Part shown: piece by piece, positions 8,178-16,173 of the stretch
Layout: every line of letters begins with the position of its first letter
Position numbering within the stretch: the stretch's first letter is position 1
Source: Trinickia mobilis
GTDB lineage: Bacteria; Pseudomonadota; Gammaproteobacteria; Burkholderiales; Burkholderiaceae
Assembly (NCBI RefSeq): GCF_017315705.1
Contig: NZ_JAFLRF010000017.1
Location: 1-64,000, forward strand
Reading direction: 5' to 3'
Length of the DNA: 64,000 bases
Made by a program: the position numbers and the translations under genes
Notes under the pieces: generated by a model
Told to the model about the DNA's origin: nothing
The model's database searches: none
Seen by the model: the letters and a program-made list of their open reading frames with translations, nothing else

Positions 8178-11100
8178 TTATTGAGCGTGTTCGCTGGCGG
8201 TTTCGGCGGCGGCCTTGCGTGCGCGGGATTCACGGCGTTTCGCGAGCCAGGTGTGCACGAGCCCGAACACCACCGGCACGAACAGCAGCGTGGAGACCGT
8301 GCCGAGCGCGAGCCCGCCGATCACCGCGCGGCCGAGCGGCGCGTTTTGCTGGCCGCCGTCGCCGAGCCCGAGCGCCATCGGCAGCATGCCGATCAGCATC
8401 GCGAGCGCGGTCATCAGCACCGGACGGAAGCGGCTGAACCCGGCTTCGAGCGCGGCGACGAGCGGTTCGACGCCGTCGCTCAACATCTCGCGCGCGGTGT
8501 TGATGACGAGAATGCTGTTGGCCGTCGCGATGCCGATGCACAGGATCGTTCCCGTGAGCGCGGGCACGCTCAGCGTCGTGTGCGTCGAGAACAGCATCCA
8601 TGCGATGCCCGCGAGCGAGCCGGGCAGGCCGCAGATGATGATGAGCGGATCGATCCACGACTGAAAATTCACGACCATCAGCAGGTACACGAGCGCGATC
8701 GCGAACACGAGGCCGGCGCCGAGCCCTTCGAACGATTGGTTCATCGATTGCACCTGGCCGCGGATCACGATCGACGAGCCGGGCGGCAATTGCGCGCGCG
8801 CCTGGTCGACGAGGCGCGTCACGTCCGACGCGACGCCGCCGAGATCGCGCCCCTGCGCCGACGCGAAGATATCGAGCACGGGCTGCACGTTGTAGTGCGA
8901 GACCACGGCCTGCTGCATGCTGCGCGACATCGTGCCGAGCGTGCCGAGCTGATTCTGCGGATTGACCGAGGGCAGGCTGGTCGTCAGCGGAATGTTCGCG
9001 AGCGTCTGCAGCGAATGGATGTCGTACTGCGGCACTTGGGCCATCAGCGGATAGCTCACGCCGTTCTTCGGATCGAGCCAGAAGTTCGGCGTCGTCTGCG
9101 AGCTGCCGGACAGCGCGATCAAGAGGTTCTGCGCGACGTCGTGCTGCGTGAGCCCCGCCTGCATCGCCTTGGTGCGGTCGACGTCCACGTTGATGGTCGG
9201 CTCGTCGCCCGGCTGCTGAATGCGCGCATCGACGAGGCCGCGCACGCCGCGCAACTGCGCCAGCAGACGATTGGCGACGACGCGGTTGGCCGCGAGCTTG
9301 TTGCCGACGATCTGGATGTCGATCGGCGCGGGCAGCCCGAAGTTCAGGATCTGGCTGACGATGTCGGCGGGCAGGAACGCGAACGTCACGCCCGGGAACG
9401 ACGCATTCAGCACGTTGCGCAGCTTGGCGACGTATTCGGCCGTGGGGCGGTGATCGGGCTTCAACGTGAGCAGGATGTCGGCGTCTTCGGGGCCGACCGG
9501 CGCGGACGAATCGTAGGTGAGGTTGATGCCGCTCACCGGCACGCCGATGTTGTCGAGCACGGCGGCCTGCTCGGACTTCGGGATGACCGTGCGGATTTTC
9601 GCTTCGACTTCGTCGGTGATGCGCGCGGTTTGTTCGATGCGCGTGCCGGTCGGCGCGCGCAGATGCAGGCGGATTTCGCCGGTGTCGACCGCAGGAAAGA
9701 AGTCGCGGCCGGCGAACGGAATCAGCGCGAGCGAGCCGAGGCACAGCGCCAGATAGATCGGAAGGAAGCGGCGGCGGCCGGAGATCGCGCGCTGCAGCAC
9801 GGCGCGGTAGCCGTTTCTCAGCGCTTCGAAGCGGCGTTCGAACGACGCCTGGAACCGCACGAACACGCCGAAGCGTCCGCTTGCCGCCTTCGCGTGCTTC
9901 GATCGTGCACGCATCAAGTACATCGCGAGTGTCGGAATCAGCGTGCGCGAGAAGAAGTACGACGCGCACATCGCGAACACCACGGCCTCCGCCATCGGCA
10001 CGAACAGATAGCGCGCGACGCCCGACAGCAGGAACATCGGCACGAACACGATGCAGATCGCGAGCGTCGAAACGAAGGTCGGCACCGCGATCTCACCCGA
10101 GCCGTTGAGGATCGCGTCGTGCAGCGGCGCGCCGTTTTCGAGGTGATGCGTGATGTTCTCGATCGCGACGGTCGCGTCGTCGACGAGTATCCCGACCGCG
10201 AGCGCGAGGCCGCCGAGCGTCATGATGTTGATCGTCTGCCCGAGCGCGGCGAGCGCGATCAACGAGGTCAGCACCGAGAGGGGAATCGATACCGCGATGA
10301 TCAGCGTCGCGCGCCAGCTGCCGAGAAAGAGCAGGATCATCGCGGCGGTCAAGCACGCGGCGATCAGCGCTTCGCGCACGACGCCCGAGATCGCGGACTT
10401 CACGAACACCGATTGATCGGACAGCGGCGTGATCTTGAGCGCCTTCGGCAGGCCGGCTGCGATCTTCGGCAGCATCGCCTTGACCTGCTGGATGATCGTC
10501 AGCGTCGACGCGCTGCCGGTCTTCTCGACCTGCAGCAAAGCGGCGCGCTTGCCGTCGCTGCGCACGATGTTGGTTTGCGGCGCATAGCCGTCGATCACAT
10601 GCGCGACGTCGCGCACGTAGACCACGGTGCCGTTCACGGTCTTGATCGGCAAATTGTTGAGCGCCTCGACCGTTTGCGTGCTGCCGTTCATCTCGACGTT
10701 GTACTCGCGCGAGCCGATCTTCGCCGTGCCGCCCGGAAGAATCAGGTTTTGCGCGTTGACGGCGTTGACGACGTCGATCGGCGCCAGCCCCTTCGCCTGC
10801 ATCGCGCGCGGATCGAGCTGGACCATGATCTGGCGGATCTTGCCGCCGTACGGCAGCGGCACCGCGGCGCCTTGCACGGTCGCGAGCTGCGTGCGGATGA
10901 AGCTGTTGCCGAGGTCGTAGAGCGTCTGTTCGGGCAGCGTGTCGCTGGAGAGCCCGAGCTGCAGCACCGGCACCGTCGACGCGTTGTACGTGATGATGTT
11001 CGGCGGCAGCGTGCCGGGCGGCAGGACGCGCAGGATCGATGCGGAGTTCGATGCGGCTTCGGCGATGGCGCGGTTGATGTCGGCGCCGGGGTGAAAGAAG

Positions 11101-11381
11101 ATCTTGACGACCGACACGCCGTTGAGCGATTGCGATTCGATGTGCTCGATGTCGTCGACGTCGGACGTGAGCGCGCGCTCGTAGTTCGACGTGATGCGCT
11201 GGGCCATGTCCTCCGCCGAGAAACCGTTGTACGTCCACACGATGCTGACGACCGGAATGTCGATGTTCGGAAAGATGTCCGTCGGCGTGCGCATGATCGC
11301 GATCGGCCCGAGGATGAACAGCAGGACGGCGAGAACGATGAAGGTATAGGGCCGCCGCAGGGCCAGTCTGACGATCCACAT
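8178..11381 (-). CDS. RND efflux inner-membrane transporter
   Basis: A 1067-residue RND transporter, the proton-driven pump of the tripartite system. The start is ATG 11381 (MWIVRLALRRPYTFIV) behind AAGGA; the frame is open 25 codons further but without a better start. Family marks: TM1 followed by PTDIFPNIDIPVVSIVW, the two large periplasmic loops, and TM4 AVGILVDDATVAIENI with the Asp-Asp pair used for proton relay. A second-half repeat has LTGTILCIGIATANSILVIN. Substrate cannot be read; the sequence is more like the multidrug (HAE) than the metal (CzcA) branch, yet the promoter carries CusR-like boxes. Confidence 0.95.
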   Translation of the reverse strand: MWIVRLALRRPYTFIVLAVLLFILGPIAIMRTPTDIFPNIDIPVVSIVWTYNGFSAEDMAQRITSNYERALTSDVDDIEHIESQSLNGVSVVKIFFHPGADINRAIAEAASNSASILRVLPPGTLPPNIITYNASTVPVLQLGLSSDTLPEQTLYDLGNSFIRTQLATVQGAAVPLPYGGKIRQIMVQLDPRAMQAKGLAPIDVVNAVNAQNLILPGGTAKIGSREYNVEMNGSTQTVEALNNLPIKTVNGTVVYVRDVAHVIDGYAPQTNIVRSDGKRAALLQVEKTGSASTLTIIQQVKAMLPKIAAGLPKALKITPLSDQSVFVKSAISGVVREALIAACLTAAMILLFLGSWRATLIIAVSIPLSVLTSLIALAALGQTINIMTLGGLALAVGILVDDATVAIENITHHLENGAPLHDAILNGSGEIAVPTFVSTLAICIVFVPMFLLSGVARYLFVPMAEAVVFAMCASYFFSRTLIPTLAMYLMRARSKHAKAASGRFGVFVRFQASFERRFEALRNGYRAVLQRAISGRRRFLPIYLALCLGSLALIPFAGRDFFPAVDTGEIRLHLRAPTGTRIEQTARITDEVEAKIRTVIPKSEQAAVLDNIGVPVSGINLTYDSSAPVGPEDADILLTLKPDHRPTAEYVAKLRNVLNASFPGVTFAFLPADIVSQILNFGLPAPIDIQIVGNKLAANRVVANRLLAQLRGVRGLVDARIQQPGDEPTINVDVDRTKAMQAGLTQHDVAQNLLIALSGSSQTTPNFWLDPKNGVSYPLMAQVPQYDIHSLQTLANIPLTTSLPSVNPQNQLGTLGTMSRSMQQAVVSHYNVQPVLDIFASAQGRDLGGVASDVTRLVDQARAQLPPGSSIVIRGQVQSMNQSFEGLGAGLVFAIALVYLLMVVNFQSWIDPLIIICGLPGSLAGIAWMLFSTHTTLSVPALTGTILCIGIATANSILVINTAREMLSDGVEPLVAALEAGFSRFRPVLMTALAMLIGMLPMALGLGDGGQQNAPLGRAVIGGLALGTVSTLLFVPVVFGLVHTWLAKRRESRARKAAAETASEHAQ

Positions 11382-11494
11382 GACGATTCCTTGGAAAGAG
11401 GCTTGTTGCAGCGCTCCGGCGCAGCGGCGTGCAACGGGGGCTTCACGTGGCGGCAAGTTTGACTGGCGGGCATTTACCCGTGACTGACCGGGAA

Positions 11495-11510
11495 ATTACA
11501 AGTCTGTTAT
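11495..11510. promoter_or_regulatory. CusR/CopR-like operator, RND side
   Basis: ATTACAAGTCTGTTAT is an imperfect dyad of the ATTACA-N4-TGTNAT form that CusR/CopR/IrlR-type regulators bind. It lies about 114 bases upstream of the RND pump start on the minus strand. A second, better copy is at 11608-11622. The rest of the 368-base divergent region holds only the 12-base tandem repeat and nothing else I can name. Confidence 0.5.
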
Positions 11511-11553
11511 CTGGCTTGTTGTCCGAAGCGGCGGCGGCTCGCGGTTCTGGGGG

Positions 11554-11589
11554 CTAAGGGGGGCGCTAAGGGGGGCGCTAAGGGGGGCG
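11554..11589. repeat. 12-bp tandem repeat, three copies
   Basis: The unit CTAAGGGGGGCG is repeated three times without change, then followed by a partial CT. It sits between the two CusR-like boxes in the divergent promoter. Copy number could vary by slippage and alter spacing between the boxes. Confidence 0.9.
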
Positions 11590-11607
11590 CTCGCGGGGCG
11601 AGAAAGA

Positions 11608-11622
11608 TGACAAGCTTGTAAT
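11608..11622. promoter_or_regulatory. CusR/CopR-like operator, DUF4148 side
   Basis: TGACAAGCTTGTAAT contains the perfect palindrome ACAAGCTTGT and matches the family box form TGACA-N5-TGTAAT. It lies about 128 bases before the DUF4148 gene at 11750 and could serve that gene, the RND operon, or both. Confidence 0.55.
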
Positions 11623-11749
11623 GAGCGAGTCAGCATCGGGACAGGGCGCGCTGCCGAGAATGAAGGCAACTCTTCATCGACACCGATGGAGAGGCTCAAG
11701 GCTTCGTTCATGGTGAATGCGGCCGCTATGCTCTCGAAGGAGACACATC

Positions 11750-12070
11750 ATGAAAGCACTGATCAAGGCCGTCCTGATTTCCTGCGCGCTGTCGGCGCCC
11801 GCCTTCGCGTTCGCTCAAGCGACCAACGGGCCGGTGACCCGCGCCGAAGTCAAAGCGGATCTCGTCCGCGTCGAACAAGCCGGTTATCGTCCGGGAGGAA
11901 AGGATCTGTACTATCCCGACGACATTCAGGCGGTCGAGGCGAAGATCGCGGCGCAAGGCCAAACGCCCGCGGCGGCGTCGGTCGGCGGTGCGCCGACGAC
12001 GGGCGCTTCGCAGGCCGGCGCGCCGCTCGTCGCGCTGAACGACGCGCAGTCGACCTACGCGCACCATTGA
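11750..12070 (+). CDS. DUF4148-family small secreted protein
   Basis: A 106-residue protein with a signal peptide (MKALIKAVLISCALSAPAFAFA) and the DUF4148 hallmark: TRAEVKADLVRVEQAGYRP followed by KDLYYPDDIQAVEAKI. The start ATG 11750 is chosen because it begins the signal peptide; AAGGAG lies about ten bases upstream. The family is abundant in Burkholderia and relatives, exported, function unknown. The gene is divergent from the RND pump and has a CusR-like box upstream, so it may belong to the same metal- or stress-responsive regulon. Confidence 0.9.
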   Translation: MKALIKAVLISCALSAPAFAFAQATNGPVTRAEVKADLVRVEQAGYRPGGKDLYYPDDIQAVEAKIAAQGQTPAAASVGGAPTTGASQAGAPLVALNDAQSTYAHH

Positions 12071-12116
12071 GCGCGCGTCATGCGCGCGATCGCGGGCCGC
12101 GATGCGGCTTCATGCA

Positions 12117-13088
12117 TCAGTGGACCACGACCATCTTCCCGCCGGCCTCGTTCGCTTCCATCACGCGATGCGCTTCGCGGATTTCATCGAACCCGAACAC
12201 CCGGGACGGCTTGGCGTCGAGCCGGCCGGCGGCGGCGTCTTCGGCGATCTTTTGCAGCGGCACGTCCGAGAGCGGAAAACCGGGCGTGCCGAACACGAAG
12301 CTGCCGAAAAATGTCAGATAGACCCCGCTCGACATTTGCAGCAGCGGGTTGAAATCGGCGATGGGCGCGAGGCCGCCGAGAAAGCCCGCGAGACAGGCGC
12401 GGCCGCCGCGCCGCAACATCGCGAGCGAGTCGAGGATCGTGCTGTTGCCGACGAGGTCGAGCACCGCGTCGATCCGCTTTGCCTCGGGGATGCGCTTGCC
12501 CAGCTCGGGGCCTTCGATCTCGACGCGCGAGGCGCCCATCTCTTCGAGCATCGCGAAGCGCGCCGGATTGCGCGTCGTGGCGACCACCTTTGCGCCGGCG
12601 TTGACGGCGAGCTTCACGGCCGCCTGTCCGAACGACGACGTCGCGCCGCGGATGACCACCGTTTGCCCTGGCTCGATCTCGAGATTGCGGAATAGACACG
12701 TCCACGCGGTCGCGTAGGTTTCCGGAATCGCAGCGAGCTCCGCCCACGGCAGATCGGACTCGATCAGCGCGACGTTCGACACCGGCGCCCGCGTGTATTG
12801 CGCGTAGCTGCCGTTGATGGTTCGCCCGAGTCCGCCCATCAACGCAGCGACTTTCGCGCCGGCCGGGAATTCTCCGCCGGGGCACGACTTCACGATGCCC
12901 ACGCATTCGATCCCGCTGACTCTGGCCGCTTCGGCCCACTCGCCGCGCCGCATATGCATCTCGGCGTGGTTGATGCCGAATGCCTTGATTTCGATGACCA
13001 CATGACCTTCCAGTGGCTCGGGTTCCGGCAGTTCCGTGTAGACGAGGCTATCGAGGCCGCCGAACTTGTCGAGCACGATTGCACGCAT
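12117..13088 (-). CDS. Zinc-independent NADPH:quinone oxidoreductase-like MDR protein
   Basis: A 323-residue medium-chain dehydrogenase/reductase. The start ATG 13088 (MRAIVLDKFGG) has AGGAG nine bases upstream; the open frame reaches 13139, but that longer N-terminus is not typical. The GroES-like half contains FGINHAEMHMRRGEWAE and GIECVGIV. The Rossmann half shows GATSSFGQAAVKLAVNAGA, the NADPH-binding AxxSxxG-type loop. No structural zinc-binding Cys cluster is seen, so a quinone or enone reductase is more likely than an alcohol dehydrogenase. It starts downstream of the alpha/beta hydrolase, 57 bases away on the same strand, and may be co-transcribed. Confidence 0.9.
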   Translation of the reverse strand: MRAIVLDKFGGLDSLVYTELPEPEPLEGHVVIEIKAFGINHAEMHMRRGEWAEAARVSGIECVGIVKSCPGGEFPAGAKVAALMGGLGRTINGSYAQYTRAPVSNVALIESDLPWAELAAIPETYATAWTCLFRNLEIEPGQTVVIRGATSSFGQAAVKLAVNAGAKVVATTRNPARFAMLEEMGASRVEIEGPELGKRIPEAKRIDAVLDLVGNSTILDSLAMLRRGGRACLAGFLGGLAPIADFNPLLQMSSGVYLTFFGSFVFGTPGFPLSDVPLQKIAEDAAAGRLDAKPSRVFGFDEIREAHRVMEANEAGGKMVVVH

Positions 13089-13145
13089 GACTTTCTCCTG
13101 CTGACTGACGAGAGGGGTTGACGCTGCTGACCTGAGCACCAGGGG

Positions 13146-14000
13146 TCAGCGAATGAGGAAATCGGAAATGGCAGCGGCGATCTCTGCCGCGTGTGTCTCC
13201 AGCGCGAAGTGGCCGGTATCGAAGAAGCGGACGACGGCGTCCGGCATGTCGCGCTTGAATGCCTCTGCGCCCGCGGGCAAAAAGAACGGATCGTGCTTGC
13301 CCCACACCGCGAGGAACGGCGGCCGATGCGTGCGGAAATAGTCTTGAAACGCGGGATACAGCGCGACGTTGCTTCGATAGTCGCGGAACAGGTCGAGCTG
13401 AACTTCGTCCGCGCCGGGCCGGTTCAGATAGAAGCCGTCGAGCGAGTAGCCGTCCGGCGACACGGACGCCGCATCGGGCACGCCATGCGTGTATTGCCAG
13501 ACGGTCGTCTCGTGCGTGAGCAGCGCGCGAAGCGCTTCGCGATTGGCAGGCGTTGCGTCTTTCCAATAGGCGCGAATCGGATTCCAGCCGTCGCTCAGTC
13601 CGTCTTCGTAGGCATTGCCGTTCTGCGAAATGATCGCGGCGATCCGCTCCGGGTGCTTGAGCGCAAGGCGCAAGCCGGTCGGCGCGCCATAGTCGAAGAC
13701 GTAGATCGCAAAGCGATCGAAACCGATCACCTCGGTGAAGCGGTCGATGACGTTCGCGAGGTTGTCGAACGTGTACGCAAAGCGGTCCCGGCCCGGCATG
13801 TCGGACTGACCGAATCCTGGCAGATCCGGCGCGACGATATGGAAACGGCCGGCAAGCTTCGGGATCAAGTCGCGAAACATGTGGCTCGAACTCGGAAAGC
13901 CGTGCAGCAGCAGCAGCTTCGGGGCGCCCGAGCGGCCGGCTTCACGGTAGAACACCTTGAAGCCGTCGACGTCGGCGTTGCGATAGGCGATGGAAGTCAT
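13146..14000 (-). CDS. Alpha/beta hydrolase (haloalkane dehalogenase/epoxide hydrolase type)
   Basis: A 284-residue alpha/beta-hydrolase. The oxyanion motif LLHGFPSSSHMFRDLIPKL is followed by the nucleophile elbow YVFDYGAPTGL with an aspartate, D103, instead of serine. An Asp nucleophile in a V-x-D-x-G-x-P setting marks haloalkane dehalogenases, fluoroacetate dehalogenases and epoxide hydrolases rather than esterases. The catalytic histidine is H264 (DTGHFALETH), and WGKHDPFF holds the conserved late acid. The substrate is unknown. It is divergent from the CGNR regulator at 14260 and followed by the quinone-oxidoreductase-like gene. Confidence 0.92.
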   Translation of the reverse strand: MTSIAYRNADVDGFKVFYREAGRSGAPKLLLLHGFPSSSHMFRDLIPKLAGRFHIVAPDLPGFGQSDMPGRDRFAYTFDNLANVIDRFTEVIGFDRFAIYVFDYGAPTGLRLALKHPERIAAIISQNGNAYEDGLSDGWNPIRAYWKDATPANREALRALLTHETTVWQYTHGVPDAASVSPDGYSLDGFYLNRPGADEVQLDLFRDYRSNVALYPAFQDYFRTHRPPFLAVWGKHDPFFLPAGAEAFKRDMPDAVVRFFDTGHFALETHAAEIAAAISDFLIR

Positions 14001-14259
14001 GACTTCCCTCCACAGGGAACAAGGTTATGCGGCGGATAAAGGCGGCGTGCGATTTTCTGCATCGCAGGTCGCACGTAGCTCGCAGCAAAAGTTAGCGAGC
14101 GCAAACCGATCCGGCTGCCTGCGCGAGGCACATCGATCGGCCCTGTTTTGGTAACCGTTTTGTTGATGTTAGGCAGGTTATTCGTGCTTGATGTAACTTG
14201 TCAAATGCTTTTTTAGTGGTTACGATGCGGTCATCGTTATTTCATACTTGTCATGAGAA
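14001..14259. promoter_or_regulatory. Divergent promoter region, hydrolase / CGNR regulator
   Basis: A 259-base intergenic region, AT-rich from about 14150. It holds an inverted pair GTAACC (14151-14156) and GGTTAC (14218-14223), and a direct repeat ACTTGTCA at 14196-14203 and 14246-14253, the second just before the CGNR start. These are plausible operators for the CGNR protein, but no binding motif for it is known to me. Confidence 0.4.
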
Positions 14260-14892
14260 ATGGACTACCGTCAGATTCCCGCGATATTCGTGGCCGATGC
14301 CCCGGGCCTCGATTTCCTGAACTCGCTCGCGACGCCGGTCGATGAAGAAGTCGACTGGATTCGCGACGGAGAAGGTTTGCTGGCCTGGCTGGAGCAGGCG
14401 GGGATGGTGCCGGGTGCGGTGCTCGCCCAGATGCGCTCGCAGTCTGCGCCGGCCGAGCTCGACGCCGTTGCCGAACAGGCGCGCGCGCTGCGCGAGTGGT
14501 TCAGGGGATTTGTCCGGAAGAGGAAAGGGCGTCCGCTGGCCGCCAGGGATTTGCGTGAGCTCCAACCTCTGAATCAACTGCTCGAGCGGGACGAGCAATA
14601 CGGAGAAATCGTGGCGGACGACACGGACGGAGAGCCGGCCTTTGAATTCCTCGCGAGTCGACGCTGGAAGTCGCCGGAGTCATTGCTGATGCCCATCGCC
14701 GAAGCGCTCGCGAGACTCGTATGCGACGAGGACTTCACGCATGTGAAGGCATGCGAAGGCCCGCGATGCACGTTGCTGTTTGCCGATCACACGCGAGGCC
14801 ACGCGCGGCGCTGGTGCAGCATGGCGATCTGCGGTAACCGCGCGAAGGTTGCGGCTCACCGGAAGCGGCTTAAAGAACGCGAGGGCAACTGA
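14260..14892 (+). CDS. CGNR zinc-finger (ABATE domain) transcriptional regulator
   Basis: A 210-residue protein. The N-terminal ABATE-type domain begins with the typical FVADAPGLDFLNSLATP. The C-terminus is the CGNR zinc finger, CEGPRCTLLFADHTRGHARR followed by WCSMAICGNRAKVAAHRKR, with four cysteines and the name-giving CGNR. Members are putative DNA-binding regulators with stress-responsive ABATE domains. Its divergent position suggests that it controls the hydrolase/oxidoreductase pair and itself. The signal or ligand is unknown. Confidence 0.93.
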   Translation: MDYRQIPAIFVADAPGLDFLNSLATPVDEEVDWIRDGEGLLAWLEQAGMVPGAVLAQMRSQSAPAELDAVAEQARALREWFRGFVRKRKGRPLAARDLRELQPLNQLLERDEQYGEIVADDTDGEPAFEFLASRRWKSPESLLMPIAEALARLVCDEDFTHVKACEGPRCTLLFADHTRGHARRWCSMAICGNRAKVAAHRKRLKEREGN

Positions 14893-14991
14893 TCGGTCGC
14901 AAGCTGCCTTTTGCACAATGCTCGATCGAGCGGGCGTGGTCGACTCATGAGGCAGAGTGCGGCCACGACTCAGATTGGGATCAGAGCAGTC

Positions 14992-15006
14992 TAGGGTTAA
15001 CCCCTA
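14992..15006. promoter_or_regulatory. Palindrome TAGGGTTAACCCCTA upstream of a small secreted protein gene
   Basis: A near-perfect palindrome centred on GTTAAC, with one extra C, about 120 bases before the start at 15123. It may be an operator or part of the promoter; its binding protein is unknown. Confidence 0.35.
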
Positions 15007-15122
15007 AAATGGAAATTATCCTTTGCGCACAAGGTACTTAATTGTGAGCGACCTCTTACCTAGACTTGGAATCACCTGCTCCGGACAACAGTCCGCAGCG
15101 AAGCCAAGACTGGAGGTTCGCC

Positions 15123-15398
15123 ATGAAATCGCTCATTCAAGCCATTGCAGTTGCCGCGGTACTCAGCGTCCCGGCCGTTTCGTTTGCTCAGTCGGACGCG
15201 CCTGTTGCCAGCGCCGCCGTGCAGAACTCCGGTGCGTCCGGCTACGGTGGTGTGGCCGATGACACGTCGGCGTCGGGTTCGCATCATCCGCTTCAAGCAC
15301 TGGATCATTCGATTCACTCGATGGGACATGCGATCCGTTCGTCGATTCGCCCCGACCCCAATGACGGCATGAAACCGATCTACTTCGGTGCACATTAA
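15123..15398 (+). CDS. Small secreted protein of the DUF4148-like group
   Basis: A 91-residue protein starting at ATG 15123 with GGAGG nine bases upstream. It has a clean signal peptide (MKSLIQAIAVAAVLSVPAVS-FA) very like the DUF4148 gene at 11750, but the mature part is short, His/Ser-rich (SHHPLQALDHSIHSMGHAIR) and lacks the YYPxDIQ motif, so it may be a relative with a diverged C-terminus. Function is unknown. Neighbour of another DUF4148 protein at 15674. Confidence 0.75.
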   Translation: MKSLIQAIAVAAVLSVPAVSFAQSDAPVASAAVQNSGASGYGGVADDTSASGSHHPLQALDHSIHSMGHAIRSSIRPDPNDGMKPIYFGAH

Positions 15399-15673
15399 GC
15401 CCTAACGTTTCCCAATCGTTGTCGGCCCGGCCGGCGAGCGCGAGCGCTGTCCTCAAGATCGAGGCCCGATGTCCATGCTTCGCTCTCGCTGTTCGATTCG
15501 TCAAGGATGACTAATTTATCTCGATCGACAGAGGGCGACAATGAAATGGTGAAACTTGTTTTATCGAAGCGGCGCGCCGCAGGCTAACAAAACGTTCATC
15601 TTTTTCATTGCAGTTCGATACGTTGCGCGGCCCAATATTGCATCGTCACAACACCGCGCAAGGAGCGGACGAC

Positions 15674-16012
15674 ATGAAACCCTTCTGGAGCCAAACTGCG
15701 GTGGCGCTTTGCGTGCTGCTGGCAAGCGGCGTGGCGTCGGCGGCCAGCAAGCTGACGCCGGCCGAATGCAACGACTATCCTTTCACGCCGTTGAGCAAAT
15801 CGGTCACGCATGCTCAACTGATGCAAGAACTCAGCGAACTGGAATCGGTCGGCTACGATCCGGCGGCTGGCGACGAAAGCTACTATCCATCGGACATCCA
15901 GTTGGCGCAAGCGCGGCTCAGGTTGAAATACCGTGCCGATTGTCTCGGAGAGGACGTGAAGGTGCCCACGACACGGATTGAATCGAGCAGTGCCCTGTTA
16001 GCGCCGATGTAA
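15674..16012 (+). CDS. DUF4148-family small secreted protein
   Basis: A 112-residue protein starting at ATG 15674 behind AAGGAG. Signal peptide to about residue 23 (ending GVASAA), then [19 protein letters not shown] and [19 protein letters not shown], the DUF4148 hallmark. Two cysteines (AECNDYP and RADCLGE) could form a disulfide in the exported protein. Unlike the copy at 11750, I see no CusR-like box upstream. Function unknown. Confidence 0.88.
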   Translation: MKPFWSQTAVALCVLLASGVASAASKLTPAECNDYPFTPLSKSVTHAQLMQELSELESVGYDPAAGDESYYPSDIQLAQARLRLKYRADCLGEDVKVPTTRIESSSALLAPM

Positions 16013-16173
16013 AACTACTATTCATTGAAAGGGCCAGTCGCCATCGGGCTCGGTACGGCCACGAACAGCCATTCGACAGTGGCAAATAATTCGTCGACAA
16101 TCGGGATACCGTACCCGCGCTGTACGCGGCAGTTCCACCGCAAGGATCGCGTCTTGGCTTGATGGAGCCCGCC

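Noticed and set aside
8181-11462. Open frame of about 1090 codons on the plus strand opposite the RND pump
   Set aside because: The minus-strand frame encodes a clear RND transporter; the other product is a shadow with biased Arg/Asp/Gln composition.
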